Source: Lysinibacillus capsici (GTDB lineage Bacteria; Bacillota; Bacilli; Bacillales_A; Planococcaceae). From it: a stretch of DNA of 64,000 nucleotides. Of the stretch, positions 45,265 to 54,059 are shown in pieces. The stretch spans positions 79,668-143,667 of the forward strand of contig NZ_PXXX01000001.1 of NCBI RefSeq assembly GCF_003367505.1, written 5' to 3'. Positions within the stretch are counted from its first letter, which is position 1, and every line of letters begins with the position of its first letter. Position numbers and translations under genes: made by a program. A model generated the notes under the pieces. The model made no database searches. It was not told the origin of the DNA and was given only the letters and a program-made list of their open reading frames with translations.

Positions 45265-46692
45265 TCAATTTTTTTTAAAGCGTCGAATAGTATTTTGCAG
45301 GGCCTTGATGGCAGTGAAACAAACCAGTACAAGTGACAAGCCAATCCCACTCAATGCAGTAATAAAGGCTACCCATTCAAAGAGTGTATAACTACCGATG
45401 CTATCGAAATCACTGCTATCTTTCCACCCTTCAATGACTAAGTTCATCCCATAAATGCCCGATACCACAGTAAAGACTGTTAAAATAAATAGTAAATTAT
45501 TACTTCGATTATCGGATTGATCTTCCTGTGTTCGATACAAACTATTCAATGTTTCTTTCGTTTCTACATAATGTTCATTTATACGGAAGTACTTTCGTAG
45601 CAATTGAGCAATTTCTCTGCCTTCTGTTCGTACGATGACTTCTTCAAAATAATAGCGTGCAGAAAACTTTGTAATCAGCTCGATTAGTTCATTGACAACC
45701 TGTTTATCTTTGCCCCACTTTATTTCACTATACTCATAGGAAAGCTTTAAGAGCATCATTTTATAAAAATAATGAATGAACAAATTGTAATAGTGCGTAC
45801 CCATAAATTCTTGAATACTATGTGTACATTTGGCAAACGGCCTATTTGTAATCGTTATTTGTGCTTGTGAGGAGGTGATAATATAACTGTTAGGAGCCCA
45901 GCGTGTATGGGCATGCTCTTGTACATAATTAGAGATATATGAAGGATTAGTGCTAGAAATAAAGGGTTTGCCAGCAGGTGTCCTACCGTCTACTTGTCCT
46001 AAGCGAAATAAATGCTCAGGTATAATTTTAGCTTCTTCCTCTGCAATTAAATAAGCTGAGGCAAACATTCTCTCATCTTCAAAGAAAGGTAAGCCTTCAT
46101 AGCTATGGTCTTGTTGATGTAATAGAAAGGGTTTTAAATAAGGTATAAAATACTTAAATAATAATTCACTCGTAGAAGAACAATGACCAAATGAAAAATG
46201 ATGACTTGCACCTTTTTCCTCTCTTAGTTTAGCCTCTAATACTCTAAAATAGTGGATAAAATTTAAGATATCACTTAGATCATGCGATTGATCTGTAATA
46301 TTTGTTCTGACTGTTATAATCCCATTCCCAAAAGGACATAATGTCACATCAATACTCATCACTTCGTAATCATAATTGATTTGACTTTCTTGCAGATGTA
46401 AGGCGCCTTGTGTATAAAAAGCTTTCGAAAAACGAATAAAGTCAGGGTTATTCATTTCGTTTGGAAATAATTTATCCTCCAAAAAAGGATAGAAAAATTG
46501 GGCAAGTTCCTCATGTATAATCGTCATATCACCATAAAAAGCGTCTTCAAGAGATGTATTGTTTAAGGTGAAAAAGGAAAAGCCCTCGTTTAGTAGTATA
46601 TCACTGATTTTTTGACGATTTTTTTCGGAATAGGCGAAGGGAAATAGGAATGTCATATAAGCACGTTTAATCGTTAAAGGGACAATGTCCAT
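45265..46692 (-). CDS. CorA-like membrane protein, divergent
   Basis: A 475-residue protein with a large soluble N-terminal region (about 400 residues) and two C-terminal membrane helices. The first helix ends SGIYGMNL, containing the GMN signature of CorA magnesium channels, preceded by the usual RSNNLLFILTVFTVV helix; the second helix is followed by a basic tail. The soluble domain is not recognisably CorA-like and lacks the usual length (CorA is about 320). AGAGGTGA precedes the ATG. It may be a metal channel with an unusual sensor domain; the ion is unknown. Confidence 0.6.
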   Translation of the reverse strand: MDIVPLTIKRAYMTFLFPFAYSEKNRQKISDILLNEGFSFFTLNNTSLEDAFYGDMTIIHEELAQFFYPFLEDKLFPNEMNNPDFIRFSKAFYTQGALHLQESQINYDYEVMSIDVTLCPFGNGIITVRTNITDQSHDLSDILNFIHYFRVLEAKLREEKGASHHFSFGHCSSTSELLFKYFIPYLKPFLLHQQDHSYEGLPFFEDERMFASAYLIAEEEAKIIPEHLFRLGQVDGRTPAGKPFISSTNPSYISNYVQEHAHTRWAPNSYIITSSQAQITITNRPFAKCTHSIQEFMGTHYYNLFIHYFYKMMLLKLSYEYSEIKWGKDKQVVNELIELITKFSARYYFEEVIVRTEGREIAQLLRKYFRINEHYVETKETLNSLYRTQEDQSDNRSNNLLFILTVFTVVSGIYGMNLVIEGWKDSSDFDSIGSYTLFEWVAFITALSGIGLSLVLVCFTAIKALQNTIRRFKKN

Positions 46693-46762
46693 GTAAAATC
46701 ACCTCTGTATAAATCCGATTGATAAGAACCTTTTCCACAAAATTTTGTTTTTAAACATAGAA

Positions 46763-46797
46763 AAAGGATAGCTCTAAGGAGAGAGATATCCTTTCAA
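46763..46797 (-). terminator. Terminator of patB
   Basis: Minus strand AAAGGATATCTCT and AGAGCTATCCTTT form a hairpin followed by TTTTTC. Confidence 0.8.
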
Positions 46798-46802
46798 CCA
46801 TT

Positions 46803-47975
46803 TTATTGCGCAAAGACCTTTTTAAAACGCTCGACTCCATCTTTCACAGTATCAAATGAACAAGCAACATTCATACGTAGGAAGCCACGACCTTCTTCTC
46901 CGTATTTTGTCCCTGGTTCTAGAGCAAGTTTTCCGATTTCAAGTAAGCGGTTCATGATCTCCTTCTCTTCAAGCGCTAGTTCTCGGTAATCAATCCAGAT
47001 TAAATAAGTGGATTGAGGAATCGTAACACGAATACCTGGGATCTGCTCTAACTCCGTTTTCACATAATCCATGTTGGCAGAAATATAAGGAAGTAATTCA
47101 TCTAACCAAGGAGCCCCTTCTGTGTATGCTGCATGAAGGGCAACAGAGGCAAATGTATTTAATGAGCCTTGACCACTTGCCATATTGATGGCCTCTAGCT
47201 TCAAGCGTTTTTTCTTATCTGTTACGATCATATATGAAACTTGAATTCCTGCTAAGTTAAATGTTTTAGTAGGAGCCATACACGTAACAATGCGATTGAT
47301 TTCATCACCTGCAACTTTAGCTAAAGGAATATGTTTATCCCCATTAATCATTAAATCAGCATGGATTTCATCAGAAATAATGATGACATCATATTTAGCA
47401 CAAAGTCGTACAATTTCCTTTAAAGTAGCTTCATCCCATACATAGCCTCCTGGATTATGCGGGTTACATAGTATGTAGGCTTTCACATCTTGAGCTAAAG
47501 ACTGCTCGAAGGCTTCAAAATCATAGACAAACAATCCGTCTTTTTCAATTAATGGGCAGCTCACAACTTCACGACCATTACTTTTTGGTATGTTAAAGAA
47601 TGGCGGATAAACTGGAGGTGAAATGAGTACTTTGTCCCCAGGGTTAGTTAGGGCAACAATGCTGTTAGCTAATGCAGCCACAACACCATTACAGAATAGG
47701 ATGGCTTCTTTCTCTATGTGCCAGTCATGGCGAGTACTTTGCCAGTCTACAATGGATTGTATCGCTTCTTCACTCATATAACTATAGCCAAAAATAGTAT
47801 GTTCAGCATGTTGTTGTAAAGCCTTTGAAACGGCTATTGGAGCAGGGAAATCCATATCGGCTACCCACATTGGTAAGATATCTGAGGCATCGTTTAGGCC
47901 ATAAACCTTTTCCATTGCGTCCCATTTTACTGAGTTTGTACATCGACGTTTGATAGTTTGATCAAAAATAGACAA
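46803..47975 (-). CDS. patB: PatB/MalY-type C-S lyase (PLP aminotransferase fold)
   Basis: A 390-residue PLP enzyme of fold type I. SVKWDAMEKVYG, LPMWVADMDFPAP and the PLP-binding CNPHNPGGYVW plus the Schiff-base Lys in MAPTKTFNLAG are typical of PatB/MalY cystathionine beta-lyases, which release pyruvate, ammonia and a thiol from cystathionine or cysteine conjugates. The start is probably TTG 47975 (AGAGTG upstream) though GTG 47984 is possible. It is divergent from yugE, as in B. subtilis. Confidence 0.88.
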   Translation of the reverse strand: MSIFDQTIKRRCTNSVKWDAMEKVYGLNDASDILPMWVADMDFPAPIAVSKALQQHAEHTIFGYSYMSEEAIQSIVDWQSTRHDWHIEKEAILFCNGVVAALANSIVALTNPGDKVLISPPVYPPFFNIPKSNGREVVSCPLIEKDGLFVYDFEAFEQSLAQDVKAYILCNPHNPGGYVWDEATLKEIVRLCAKYDVIIISDEIHADLMINGDKHIPLAKVAGDEINRIVTCMAPTKTFNLAGIQVSYMIVTDKKKRLKLEAINMASGQGSLNTFASVALHAAYTEGAPWLDELLPYISANMDYVKTELEQIPGIRVTIPQSTYLIWIDYRELALEEKEIMNRLLEIGKLALEPGTKYGEEGRGFLRMNVACSFDTVKDGVERFKKVFAQ

Positions 47976-48047
47976 GCAAATCACTCTTTTCTTTTTTTTT
48001 TACTATGGTATCATACGAGTATGATCAAAGGATAATAGGTGAGTATT

Positions 48048-48308
48048 TTGGAAAATATAAAAATGAATCAAGCAGCTGTCCATCTGCTAGAGGAGTGGGA
48101 TCCATTCCACTTAGGTCCAGACCATTATGATACAGAAACAGCAGATGTAGTTGCAGCATTGCAAGGGATTGATGATCCATCAACACTTGCAAAAGTTATT
48201 CAAGAAACATATGAGCATTCGTTTGAGCAATGGATACCGTTTGAAGATTGTGTAGCCATTTCTTACAAACTAATTGCCATTAAATTTGAAGCGAAATGTA
48301 TTATTTAA
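48048..48308 (+). CDS. yugE: DUF1871 family protein (YugE-like)
   Basis: An 86-residue soluble acidic helical protein; LLEEWDPFHLGPDHYDTETADVV is the DUF1871 block (given here in part: EEWDPFHLGPDHYDTE). Function unknown. TTG 48048 has AGGTGAG at good spacing; GTG 48039 lies inside that site. Neighbouring patB gives the same pair as B. subtilis yugE-patB. Confidence 0.78.
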   Translation: MENIKMNQAAVHLLEEWDPFHLGPDHYDTETADVVAALQGIDDPSTLAKVIQETYEHSFEQWIPFEDCVAISYKLIAIKFEAKCII

Positions 48309-48330
48309 AATATTTTGCATATTCCTTATA

Positions 48331-48366
48331 AAAAAAGGGGTTGTCAATGGACAACCTCTTTTTTAA
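48331..48366. terminator. Terminator between yugE and the NSS transporter gene
   Basis: AAAGGGGTTGTC-AATG-GACAACCTCTTT with A and T tracts. Confidence 0.85.
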
Positions 48367-48385
48367 TGCATCATGAGGCTATTAC

Positions 48386-49726
48386 TTATTTAAATAAAGG
48401 CAAAATCCCCTGAATGAAAATAATAAAAATGGCGAGTGGGGAGACGTAGCGAATTAAAATGTACCAAATATTAAACATGAAGCTAGACGCAGCTAATTCT
48501 TTACGTGAAATATCCCTTGTATAATAATAACCTGCAAAAATTGAAATCAACAAAGCTCCAATCGGCATTCCGATGCTATTAGTCATAAAATCCACAAAGT
48601 CAAAAATAGAGCGATCTACTATTTTTACATCTGCTAATATGCCAAATGAAAGGGCACTTGGAATACCAAAGATGAAAATAATGATTCCACCAATCCAAGC
48701 AATTTTTCTACGTTTTTCTGGTTTATCACCAATAGCGATTGCCACGACTATTTCTAACATGGAAATGGAAGAAGTGACTGTAGCAAAAAGCAATAGAATG
48801 AAGAAAATAGTTAAGAATAAGCCACCAAGAGGTAACTGCTCGAATACAGCTGGCAAAATAATGAATACTAAGCCTGGCCCTTGATCAGGCGTATAACCAA
48901 GCGCAAATACTGCTGGGAAAATAACAAGTCCTGCAAGTAAAGAGATAATAATATTCATAGATGCTACATTAATCGCAGAGTTACCAATCTTCTCTGTTTT
49001 AGATAAATAGGAAGCATATGTAATCATAACCGCAATACCTACACTTAATGAGAAGAATGCTTGTCCTAAGGCCATTAAAAATGTTTCAGCATTTAAATAG
49101 GACCAATCAGGTACAAACATAAATTTAACGCCTTCCATAGCCCCGTCTAAAGTTAAAGAGCGAATAGCTAGGACAATAAAGAAAATAAAGAGGAGAGGCA
49201 TCATCCATGTGCTGGCTTTTTCAATTCCGCCCTTAATACCTGCTGACACAATGACTACTGTTAATAACATAAATAGTCCCTGTACAAGTACTGCTTCAAA
49301 AGGGCTTGAAATAATATCGCCAAATAAATCAGCGTAGTTGATGTCAGAGCCAGCATTCGTTAGCTTAAATGTAAAGGCACGACCTAAGTAGCTTAAAATC
49401 CATCCACCAACAACGCTGTAGAATGATAAGATAAGGCCTGCAATTACCATACCGCCCCAGCCAATCAAATACCATGGCTTTCCTGGTGCTTGTTCCTTAA
49501 AGGAAGTGACGGCATCCTTTTGACCTCGACGACCTATCATGAACTCAGCAATGAGGACGGGTAAGCCAATAAAGAAAGTACATAAAATAAATAATAAAAT
49601 AAAGACACTACCGCCATTCGTACCCGCCATATAGGGGAATTTCCAAATGGCTCCTAACCCTATAGCACTTCCTGCGGCAGCTAAAATAAACCCAATTTTT
49701 GTTGTAAATTGATCCCTCGATGACAC
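48386..49726 (-). CDS. Sodium-dependent transporter, NSS (SNF) family
   Basis: A 446-residue transporter with about 11 membrane segments. The family start TKIGFILAAAGSAIGLGAIWKFPYMAG is present (quoted in part: GSAIGLGAIWKFPYMAG), which forms the Na+ and substrate site in helix 1; FFSLSVGIAVMITYASYL is the helix 6 counterpart. NSS carriers such as LeuT/MhsT import amino acids with Na+, fitting a cell that pumps Na+ with Mrp. Substrate unknown. Confidence 0.92.
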   Translation of the reverse strand: MSSRDQFTTKIGFILAAAGSAIGLGAIWKFPYMAGTNGGSVFILLFILCTFFIGLPVLIAEFMIGRRGQKDAVTSFKEQAPGKPWYLIGWGGMVIAGLILSFYSVVGGWILSYLGRAFTFKLTNAGSDINYADLFGDIISSPFEAVLVQGLFMLLTVVIVSAGIKGGIEKASTWMMPLLFIFFIVLAIRSLTLDGAMEGVKFMFVPDWSYLNAETFLMALGQAFFSLSVGIAVMITYASYLSKTEKIGNSAINVASMNIIISLLAGLVIFPAVFALGYTPDQGPGLVFIILPAVFEQLPLGGLFLTIFFILLLFATVTSSISMLEIVVAIAIGDKPEKRRKIAWIGGIIIFIFGIPSALSFGILADVKIVDRSIFDFVDFMTNSIGMPIGALLISIFAGYYYTRDISRKELAASSFMFNIWYILIRYVSPLAIFIIFIQGILPLFK

Positions 49727-49874
49727 GAAAATAAATCCTCCTTATACTAAAGTATTATTTTACCTCAATATTCTCATAACACAAGCAAATATCAGAAAAT
49801 TGATGATAGCAAGAAAGACATTTGATGGAGTAAAAATATAGAGAGATGACATATGAGGAAGGACATTTAAATTA

Positions 49875-49901
49875 TGTAACAATTAGGTAGAATGCTTCGT
49901 T
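49875..49901 (+). promoter_or_regulatory. ECF-type promoter of the sigma factor gene
   Basis: TGTAAC (49875-49880), 17-base spacing, CGTT (49898-49901). The -35 AAC core and -10 CGT match ECF sigma promoters of Bacillus (SigX/W/M type), suggesting autoregulation. It lies 24 bases before the ATG. Confidence 0.65.
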
Positions 49902-49925
49902 TCATTATTAAAAGGGGGGGTAGCT

Positions 49926-50474
49926 ATGACGGAGGTTGAACTAATAGCAAGGGCTCAGCAAGGAGATAAAGATGCCTATATTGAGCTTATCCGTATACAT
50001 CAGCAAACCGTTGAAAAGTTTGCCTTTCAATGTGGCGTACATACAAATGATTTAGCTGATGTTTCACAGGAGGTATTTGTTAAACTGTATCGCTTTTTAC
50101 ACCAATTTAAACAGGATCGATTTACCACGTGGCTCTATAAAATCACATTAAATGCTACGCGTGATTATTATCGTAAGGAACAACGGCAGCAGGTTAAAGA
50201 GGACAAGCTACAAGCCCAACAGCAAAAGACTCATTCATCTGCTGAAGAGGATGTTCTTTTGTTTGAAGAGGACAGGCATCTACATCGTGCTATTCAGGTC
50301 CTTGACGAAAAATACCGTTATCCTATCGTGTTGTATTACTTCCACGAATTAAAATACGAAGAAATCGCTGAGGTCTTAAATATTTCGTTATCGACGGTGA
50401 AAGTGCGATTATTACGAGCGAAGGAAAAGCTAAAGGCAGCATTAATGCAAGATGGGAGTGTTGAAAATGGATGA
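49926..50474 (+). CDS. ECF-family RNA polymerase sigma factor
   Basis: A 182-residue sigma factor with region 2 (DLADVSQEVFVKLYRFLHQF, RFTTWLYKITLNATRDYYRK) and region 4 (YRYPIVLYYFHELKYEEIAEVL then SLSTVKVRLLRAKEKLKAAL). No extracytoplasmic part. AGGGGGGGG lies before the ATG. The next gene, encoding a membrane protein, overlaps its end by eight bases, the usual sigma/anti-sigma arrangement. I cannot assign it to a named Bacillus ECF factor. Confidence 0.93.
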   Translation: MTEVELIARAQQGDKDAYIELIRIHQQTVEKFAFQCGVHTNDLADVSQEVFVKLYRFLHQFKQDRFTTWLYKITLNATRDYYRKEQRQQVKEDKLQAQQQKTHSSAEEDVLLFEEDRHLHRAIQVLDEKYRYPIVLYYFHELKYEEIAEVLNISLSTVKVRLLRAKEKLKAALMQDGSVENG

Positions 50475-52104
50475 TAAGCAATTTGACCAACGTATGGCAC
50501 TACTGAAAAAATCCTATGAACGAATGGAACCGAAGCTTGATCCACAACGTGTTCTTCATCAAATTGAAGCTGAGGATAATGTAAGGGAGTCTCTAGAAAA
50601 TATGAATCCAGTTCGAAAGCCTTCTGCAAGATGGCAAAAATCGGCTGTATGGATCGCAAGTATTGCCAGTGTGCTTTTGGTAGGTATTCTAATTTCGTCT
50701 TATATGTTCCATCCTTCAGCACTCGTTCATTCAGATGAAGAAAAAATAGAAAGCAACTATGAAGATTGGTTTTCTAGATTTCAAAAGAAGTATCTTGAAA
50801 AACGTGAGAAAACACGCCTTGAGCTCAATATACCTGAGGAAAATTTTAAGAAACTAACATTTGTTGAATCTGCTGATAATATATACAATGATAAAGCTAA
50901 AAATAAAAAAATAGTTTTAAATAGAATGGCTGATGATCCAAAATATTTAACACAATTAGAGCAAGAAATATTAGACTGTTTGCAAACACCTCGAGAACTA
51001 ATAGAGCAAATTGAAACGTATGAAAAACCGATGTCATTTACCGAATCTAGATATTTCTTTAGCAAATATTACTACGCAACGAAAGATGTTTTGAAATATT
51101 ATACAAAGGAACTTTCTCAGTTTAATACGGTACTTTCACAAGCAAAGAAAGATTATCCTAAAGAACTAAATGAATTGATTGCAACGACCGAAAAACAATA
51201 TTTCGAGTTGTCACATGATGGGAATACCTATAGTTTTAAAACAAATCCTCTATTTATGAAAGATGCACCAGTCTCTATTGACCGTCTTCATCCTGATATC
51301 TTGGGCTTGTTTAAATATTTGGCTATGGGCTCTTTATTCAATGGTGAGGACTTACGATTTTCTGTAGAAGAATCTGCTCGTATTTTAAAGTTATATGAAA
51401 GAACATTAGTAAAAGACTTATCATTATCAGGACTTGATTTCCAATTACACAATTTAAAGAAAGAGTTTGAAAATACGTGGCTCGTACTTTTAAAAGGTAC
51501 AGATGACAAAAATAGATACTCCCCCGAACATATAAAGCTATTAAATGATACAGCAAATGGGAAGTATGGAGACTCGATGCGCTTGACTGCACAATTTATC
51601 CTCGAAGAATTTAAGGGAAAAGGAACATTCAAAATAAGAGAAAAACTGACAACACAGGATATTGGTATGGCGCTTTCATATTTACGTAACGATGTCTATA
51701 TGGAATCAGAAGATGGTTCGACTAGCTTACGAATTGATTACCGGTGGATTATCCAAACGGAAGGTTTATACAATGCGTATACGTCAAGCAAAGATGATAT
51801 GATCCTAGATTCATTAAATCCAATGAACGTTGTAAGTCTATTCTTATATGCACAAGGAAAAGGAGATCAAGAAACAGCTAAACGGTTATTGTCTCAAGAT
51901 GTAGATTTAAATAAAGTGGTTCAATTTGATGGTATGGAACATTTTACAGTTCTTTATGCCATAGATGCCTCTCAAACAACCATTAAAGCAGGTGTTAAGC
52001 CAGAATCAGTTCAGATGATTGGTCAGCATTTAACCTTCCAGTTAGGTACAGTGACTACAGGAAAAGGTGAAAAACGTTACATCATTACAGCCATTTCCGA
52101 GTAA
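50467..52104 (+). CDS. Probable membrane anti-sigma factor
   Basis: A 545-residue protein: a soluble N-terminal part of about 60 residues (DDKQFDQRMALLKKSYERMEPKLD...), one membrane helix (SAVWIASIASVLLVGILISSYMF) and a large outer domain of about 465 residues that I do not recognise. The layout and eight-base overlap with the sigma gene mark it as the likely anti-sigma factor. RsiX-like anti-sigmas are shorter (about 370). The outer domain is charged, helical and free of cysteine except one, and could sense an envelope signal. GGAGTG precedes the ATG by six bases. Confidence 0.7.
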   Translation: MDDKQFDQRMALLKKSYERMEPKLDPQRVLHQIEAEDNVRESLENMNPVRKPSARWQKSAVWIASIASVLLVGILISSYMFHPSALVHSDEEKIESNYEDWFSRFQKKYLEKREKTRLELNIPEENFKKLTFVESADNIYNDKAKNKKIVLNRMADDPKYLTQLEQEILDCLQTPRELIEQIETYEKPMSFTESRYFFSKYYYATKDVLKYYTKELSQFNTVLSQAKKDYPKELNELIATTEKQYFELSHDGNTYSFKTNPLFMKDAPVSIDRLHPDILGLFKYLAMGSLFNGEDLRFSVEESARILKLYERTLVKDLSLSGLDFQLHNLKKEFENTWLVLLKGTDDKNRYSPEHIKLLNDTANGKYGDSMRLTAQFILEEFKGKGTFKIREKLTTQDIGMALSYLRNDVYMESEDGSTSLRIDYRWIIQTEGLYNAYTSSKDDMILDSLNPMNVVSLFLYAQGKGDQETAKRLLSQDVDLNKVVQFDGMEHFTVLYAIDASQTTIKAGVKPESVQMIGQHLTFQLGTVTTGKGEKRYIITAISE

Positions 52105-52187
52105 GGAGATTTTTTGCCCCGTTTTTACACGTATGTTATAATTTAAGCGATATATACGTAGCAAACAAAAGAAAGTGGGCAAAGGTT

Positions 52188-52565
52188 ATGGTAAAAAAAT
52201 ATGAATTAGGAGACGTGTTGACCGGAAAAGTTACAGGTATTCAACCATACGGTGCATTTGTTGCACTAGATGACAATACGCAAGGCCTTGTGCATATTTC
52301 GGAAATAACATACGGCTTTGTGAAGGACGTTAGTGAATTTTTAGCTGTTGGGCAAGAAGTTGAAGTCAAGATTCTTGAAATCGATGAAGAGGCCGAAAAA
52401 ATTAGTTTATCGATGAGAGCGCTACAGGATCGCCCAGCAACAGTAAGAAAAAAAGATGCACCACCACGTAAATCATTGCAGGACCGTGTAGATGAATCGG
52501 ATGCAAATGGTTTTAATTCCTTAAAAGATAAATTGCAGGACTGGATTGAACAATCTGGTCAATAA
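52188..52565 (+). CDS. yugI: S1 domain RNA-binding protein, GSP13 family (YugI)
   Basis: A 125-residue protein with one S1 fold (residues 5-80: LGDVLTGKVTGIQPYGAFVAL, GLVHISEI, VKILEIDEEAEKISLSMRAL) and a charged C-terminal tail. B. subtilis YugI is a ribosome-associated general stress protein. Its placement in the yug block agrees. AAAGTGGGCAAAGG is the ribosome region; a bidirectional terminator follows. Confidence 0.9.
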   Translation: MVKKYELGDVLTGKVTGIQPYGAFVALDDNTQGLVHISEITYGFVKDVSEFLAVGQEVEVKILEIDEEAEKISLSMRALQDRPATVRKKDAPPRKSLQDRVDESDANGFNSLKDKLQDWIEQSGQ

Positions 52566-52570
52566 AGAAA

Positions 52571-52606
52571 CGAGGATGCTTTCGAATGAAAGTATCCTCG
52601 TTTTTT
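52571..52606. terminator. Bidirectional terminator between yugI and the RocR-like gene
   Basis: CGAGGATGCTTTC and GAAAGTATCCTCG form a 13-bp hairpin (one G-T) with T6. Confidence 0.9.
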
Positions 52607-53914
52607 CTATTGCTTTTTTATTTTGCGGATTCGATATTGCAGGTTTTGTCTGCTCATACCAAGTGCATTCGCTGCCTTTGTAATATTGCCCTCATATAAA
52701 TTTAAGACATTTTGCACATAATATGATTCGGCTTCACGCAAATAGGCATCGAGTGGCATGACATTGTGATTTTGATGGAACATAAAAAATTCTGGTTCAC
52801 GATTATTTGTATCTTGCTGCTGCACTTTGAAGCGGAAATGTAAAGGTAATAAATCTGAAGTAACAGTGGATTCCGTTGTCATAAATGAAACAATTTCATC
52901 CAGTAGTAGCTCAAGCTCTTTTAGATTTCCTGGCCAATCATATTGTAAAAATAATTCCTGTACATCTGGTGCAAGTTCAGTGACTTGTGAAGCAAATCGT
53001 TCTCGATGTCGACTAAAATAATCTTCTACAAATGGAAGAATGTCTTCTTTTCGATCCGTTAAATTAGGAATGGTAATGGCCATTGTAGCAAAGAAATAAT
53101 ATAGAGATTTTGACAGCTTCTTTTCGGCAATCAATGTAATGGGATCACTGCCCACACTGCCAATTAGCATATATTTGGACTGTGGAAGTGAATGTAGTAT
53201 ATCCAAAAGTTGCTCTTGAATGTCTAAGCTTAAAAAATCTATACGTTCGAAGAAGAAGGTGTAATCTTTATCTTCTTCTAATAATTGCTGTAATTTATCA
53301 AGCACCGATTGAGCTGAACGGCGACTAACGAGTGTCACAAAGGCATCAGGATCAGGTGAAGCGGCGTGGTGAATGCCCTCTGCTACTAAATCTTTCCCTG
53401 TGCCAGATTCGCCAATTAATAATACTGGTAATTTTACAGCAGCTGCTTTTTTAGCGTTGTCGATAACCTGCTTCATGGATTCAGAATCAGCTTTAATCAT
53501 ATCAAATGTTAATGGTTCATCGTAACGACGAAGGGGTTGATAAACAAGCTTTTCCAGAGAGGTAATATCACGTGCAAATTCGATTGCGCCAATCAGTTTG
53601 CCTTCAACAAAAAGTGGAAAAGTATCATTGATTGTTGTAATTTCATGACCATTTTTATTCCAGTAGGATTGTTTAACGTTAATTTCTTTTTTTCCCGTTT
53701 GTAAAACACGCATTAACGTACTTTCATGTTGACGGAAGGAAAACATTTCAATAATGGAACGATCCGCAAGTTCATCAAAATGAAATCCTTCAATTTCTTT
53801 CATTTTCGTATTGTAAATAATCGTTTTGCCAGATAGGTCTACTGCATGAATACCAACGGATACATTTGTTGCAATAAACTCATAAAAAGGTAGTAAAGGT
53901 TCAGAATTTTTCAT
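52607..53914 (-). CDS. RocR-like regulator with degenerate sigma-54 activator domain
   Basis: A 435-residue regulator: N-terminal PAS domain (about 8-120), an AAA+ domain resembling sigma-54 activators (about 135-350) and a C-terminal Fis-type HTH ([28 protein letters not shown], quoted in part: [18 protein letters not shown]). Walker A GESGTGKD is kept, but the GAFTGA loop that contacts sigma-54 is absent along with its flanks, Walker B reads FFFERID instead of FLDEI, and the arginine-finger region is LSKSLYYFF. So it probably cannot activate sigma-54 promoters. Divergent from rocA with palindromic operators between. ATG 53914 follows GAGGTG. Confidence 0.8.
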   Translation of the reverse strand: MKNSEPLLPFYEFIATNVSVGIHAVDLSGKTIIYNTKMKEIEGFHFDELADRSIIEMFSFRQHESTLMRVLQTGKKEINVKQSYWNKNGHEITTINDTFPLFVEGKLIGAIEFARDITSLEKLVYQPLRRYDEPLTFDMIKADSESMKQVIDNAKKAAAVKLPVLLIGESGTGKDLVAEGIHHAASPDPDAFVTLVSRRSAQSVLDKLQQLLEEDKDYTFFFERIDFLSLDIQEQLLDILHSLPQSKYMLIGSVGSDPITLIAEKKLSKSLYYFFATMAITIPNLTDRKEDILPFVEDYFSRHRERFASQVTELAPDVQELFLQYDWPGNLKELELLLDEIVSFMTTESTVTSDLLPLHFRFKVQQQDTNNREPEFFMFHQNHNVMPLDAYLREAESYYVQNVLNLYEGNITKAANALGMSRQNLQYRIRKIKKQ

Positions 53915-53949
53915 AAAAATGTGCACCTCAAAAATTTTTTACTTGAAAT

Positions 53950-53968
53950 ATGCAACGAAATTTTGCAT
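53950..53968. promoter_or_regulatory. Palindromic operator 1 (ATGCAA-N7-TTGCAT)
   Basis: Perfect 6+6 inverted repeat with 7-base spacer. It directly abuts TATAAT (53969-53974), the -10 box of rocA, so it fills the -35/-10 spacer. The sequence resembles known RocR upstream sites in Bacillus. Confidence 0.75.
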
Positions 53969-53974
53969 TATAAT
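53969..53974 (+). promoter_or_regulatory. -10 box of rocA
   Basis: Consensus TATAAT; the best -35-like hexamer (TTGAAA, 53943-53948) is 20 bases upstream, too far for a strong unaided promoter. No sigma-54 (-24/-12) element is seen before rocA. Confidence 0.6.
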
Positions 53975-53993
53975 AAGTGTAAGAATATTTTAT

Positions 53994-54012
53994 ACGCAAA
54001 GATATTTTGCGT
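53994..54012. promoter_or_regulatory. Palindromic operator 2 (ACGCAA-N7-TTGCGT)
   Basis: Perfect inverted repeat with the same half-site length and spacer as operator 1, centre 44 bases downstream (about four helical turns). A lone TTGCAT half-site follows at 54022-54027. Confidence 0.72.
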
Positions 54013-54059
54013 CAATGTTTTTTGCATACCCAAACACATCTCACAAGGGAGGATTAAGT

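Noticed and set aside
53919..54059. Longer N-terminus for rocA
   Set aside because: The extension runs through the promoter and both operators, while ATG 54060 has GGGAGG and a typical RocA N-terminus.
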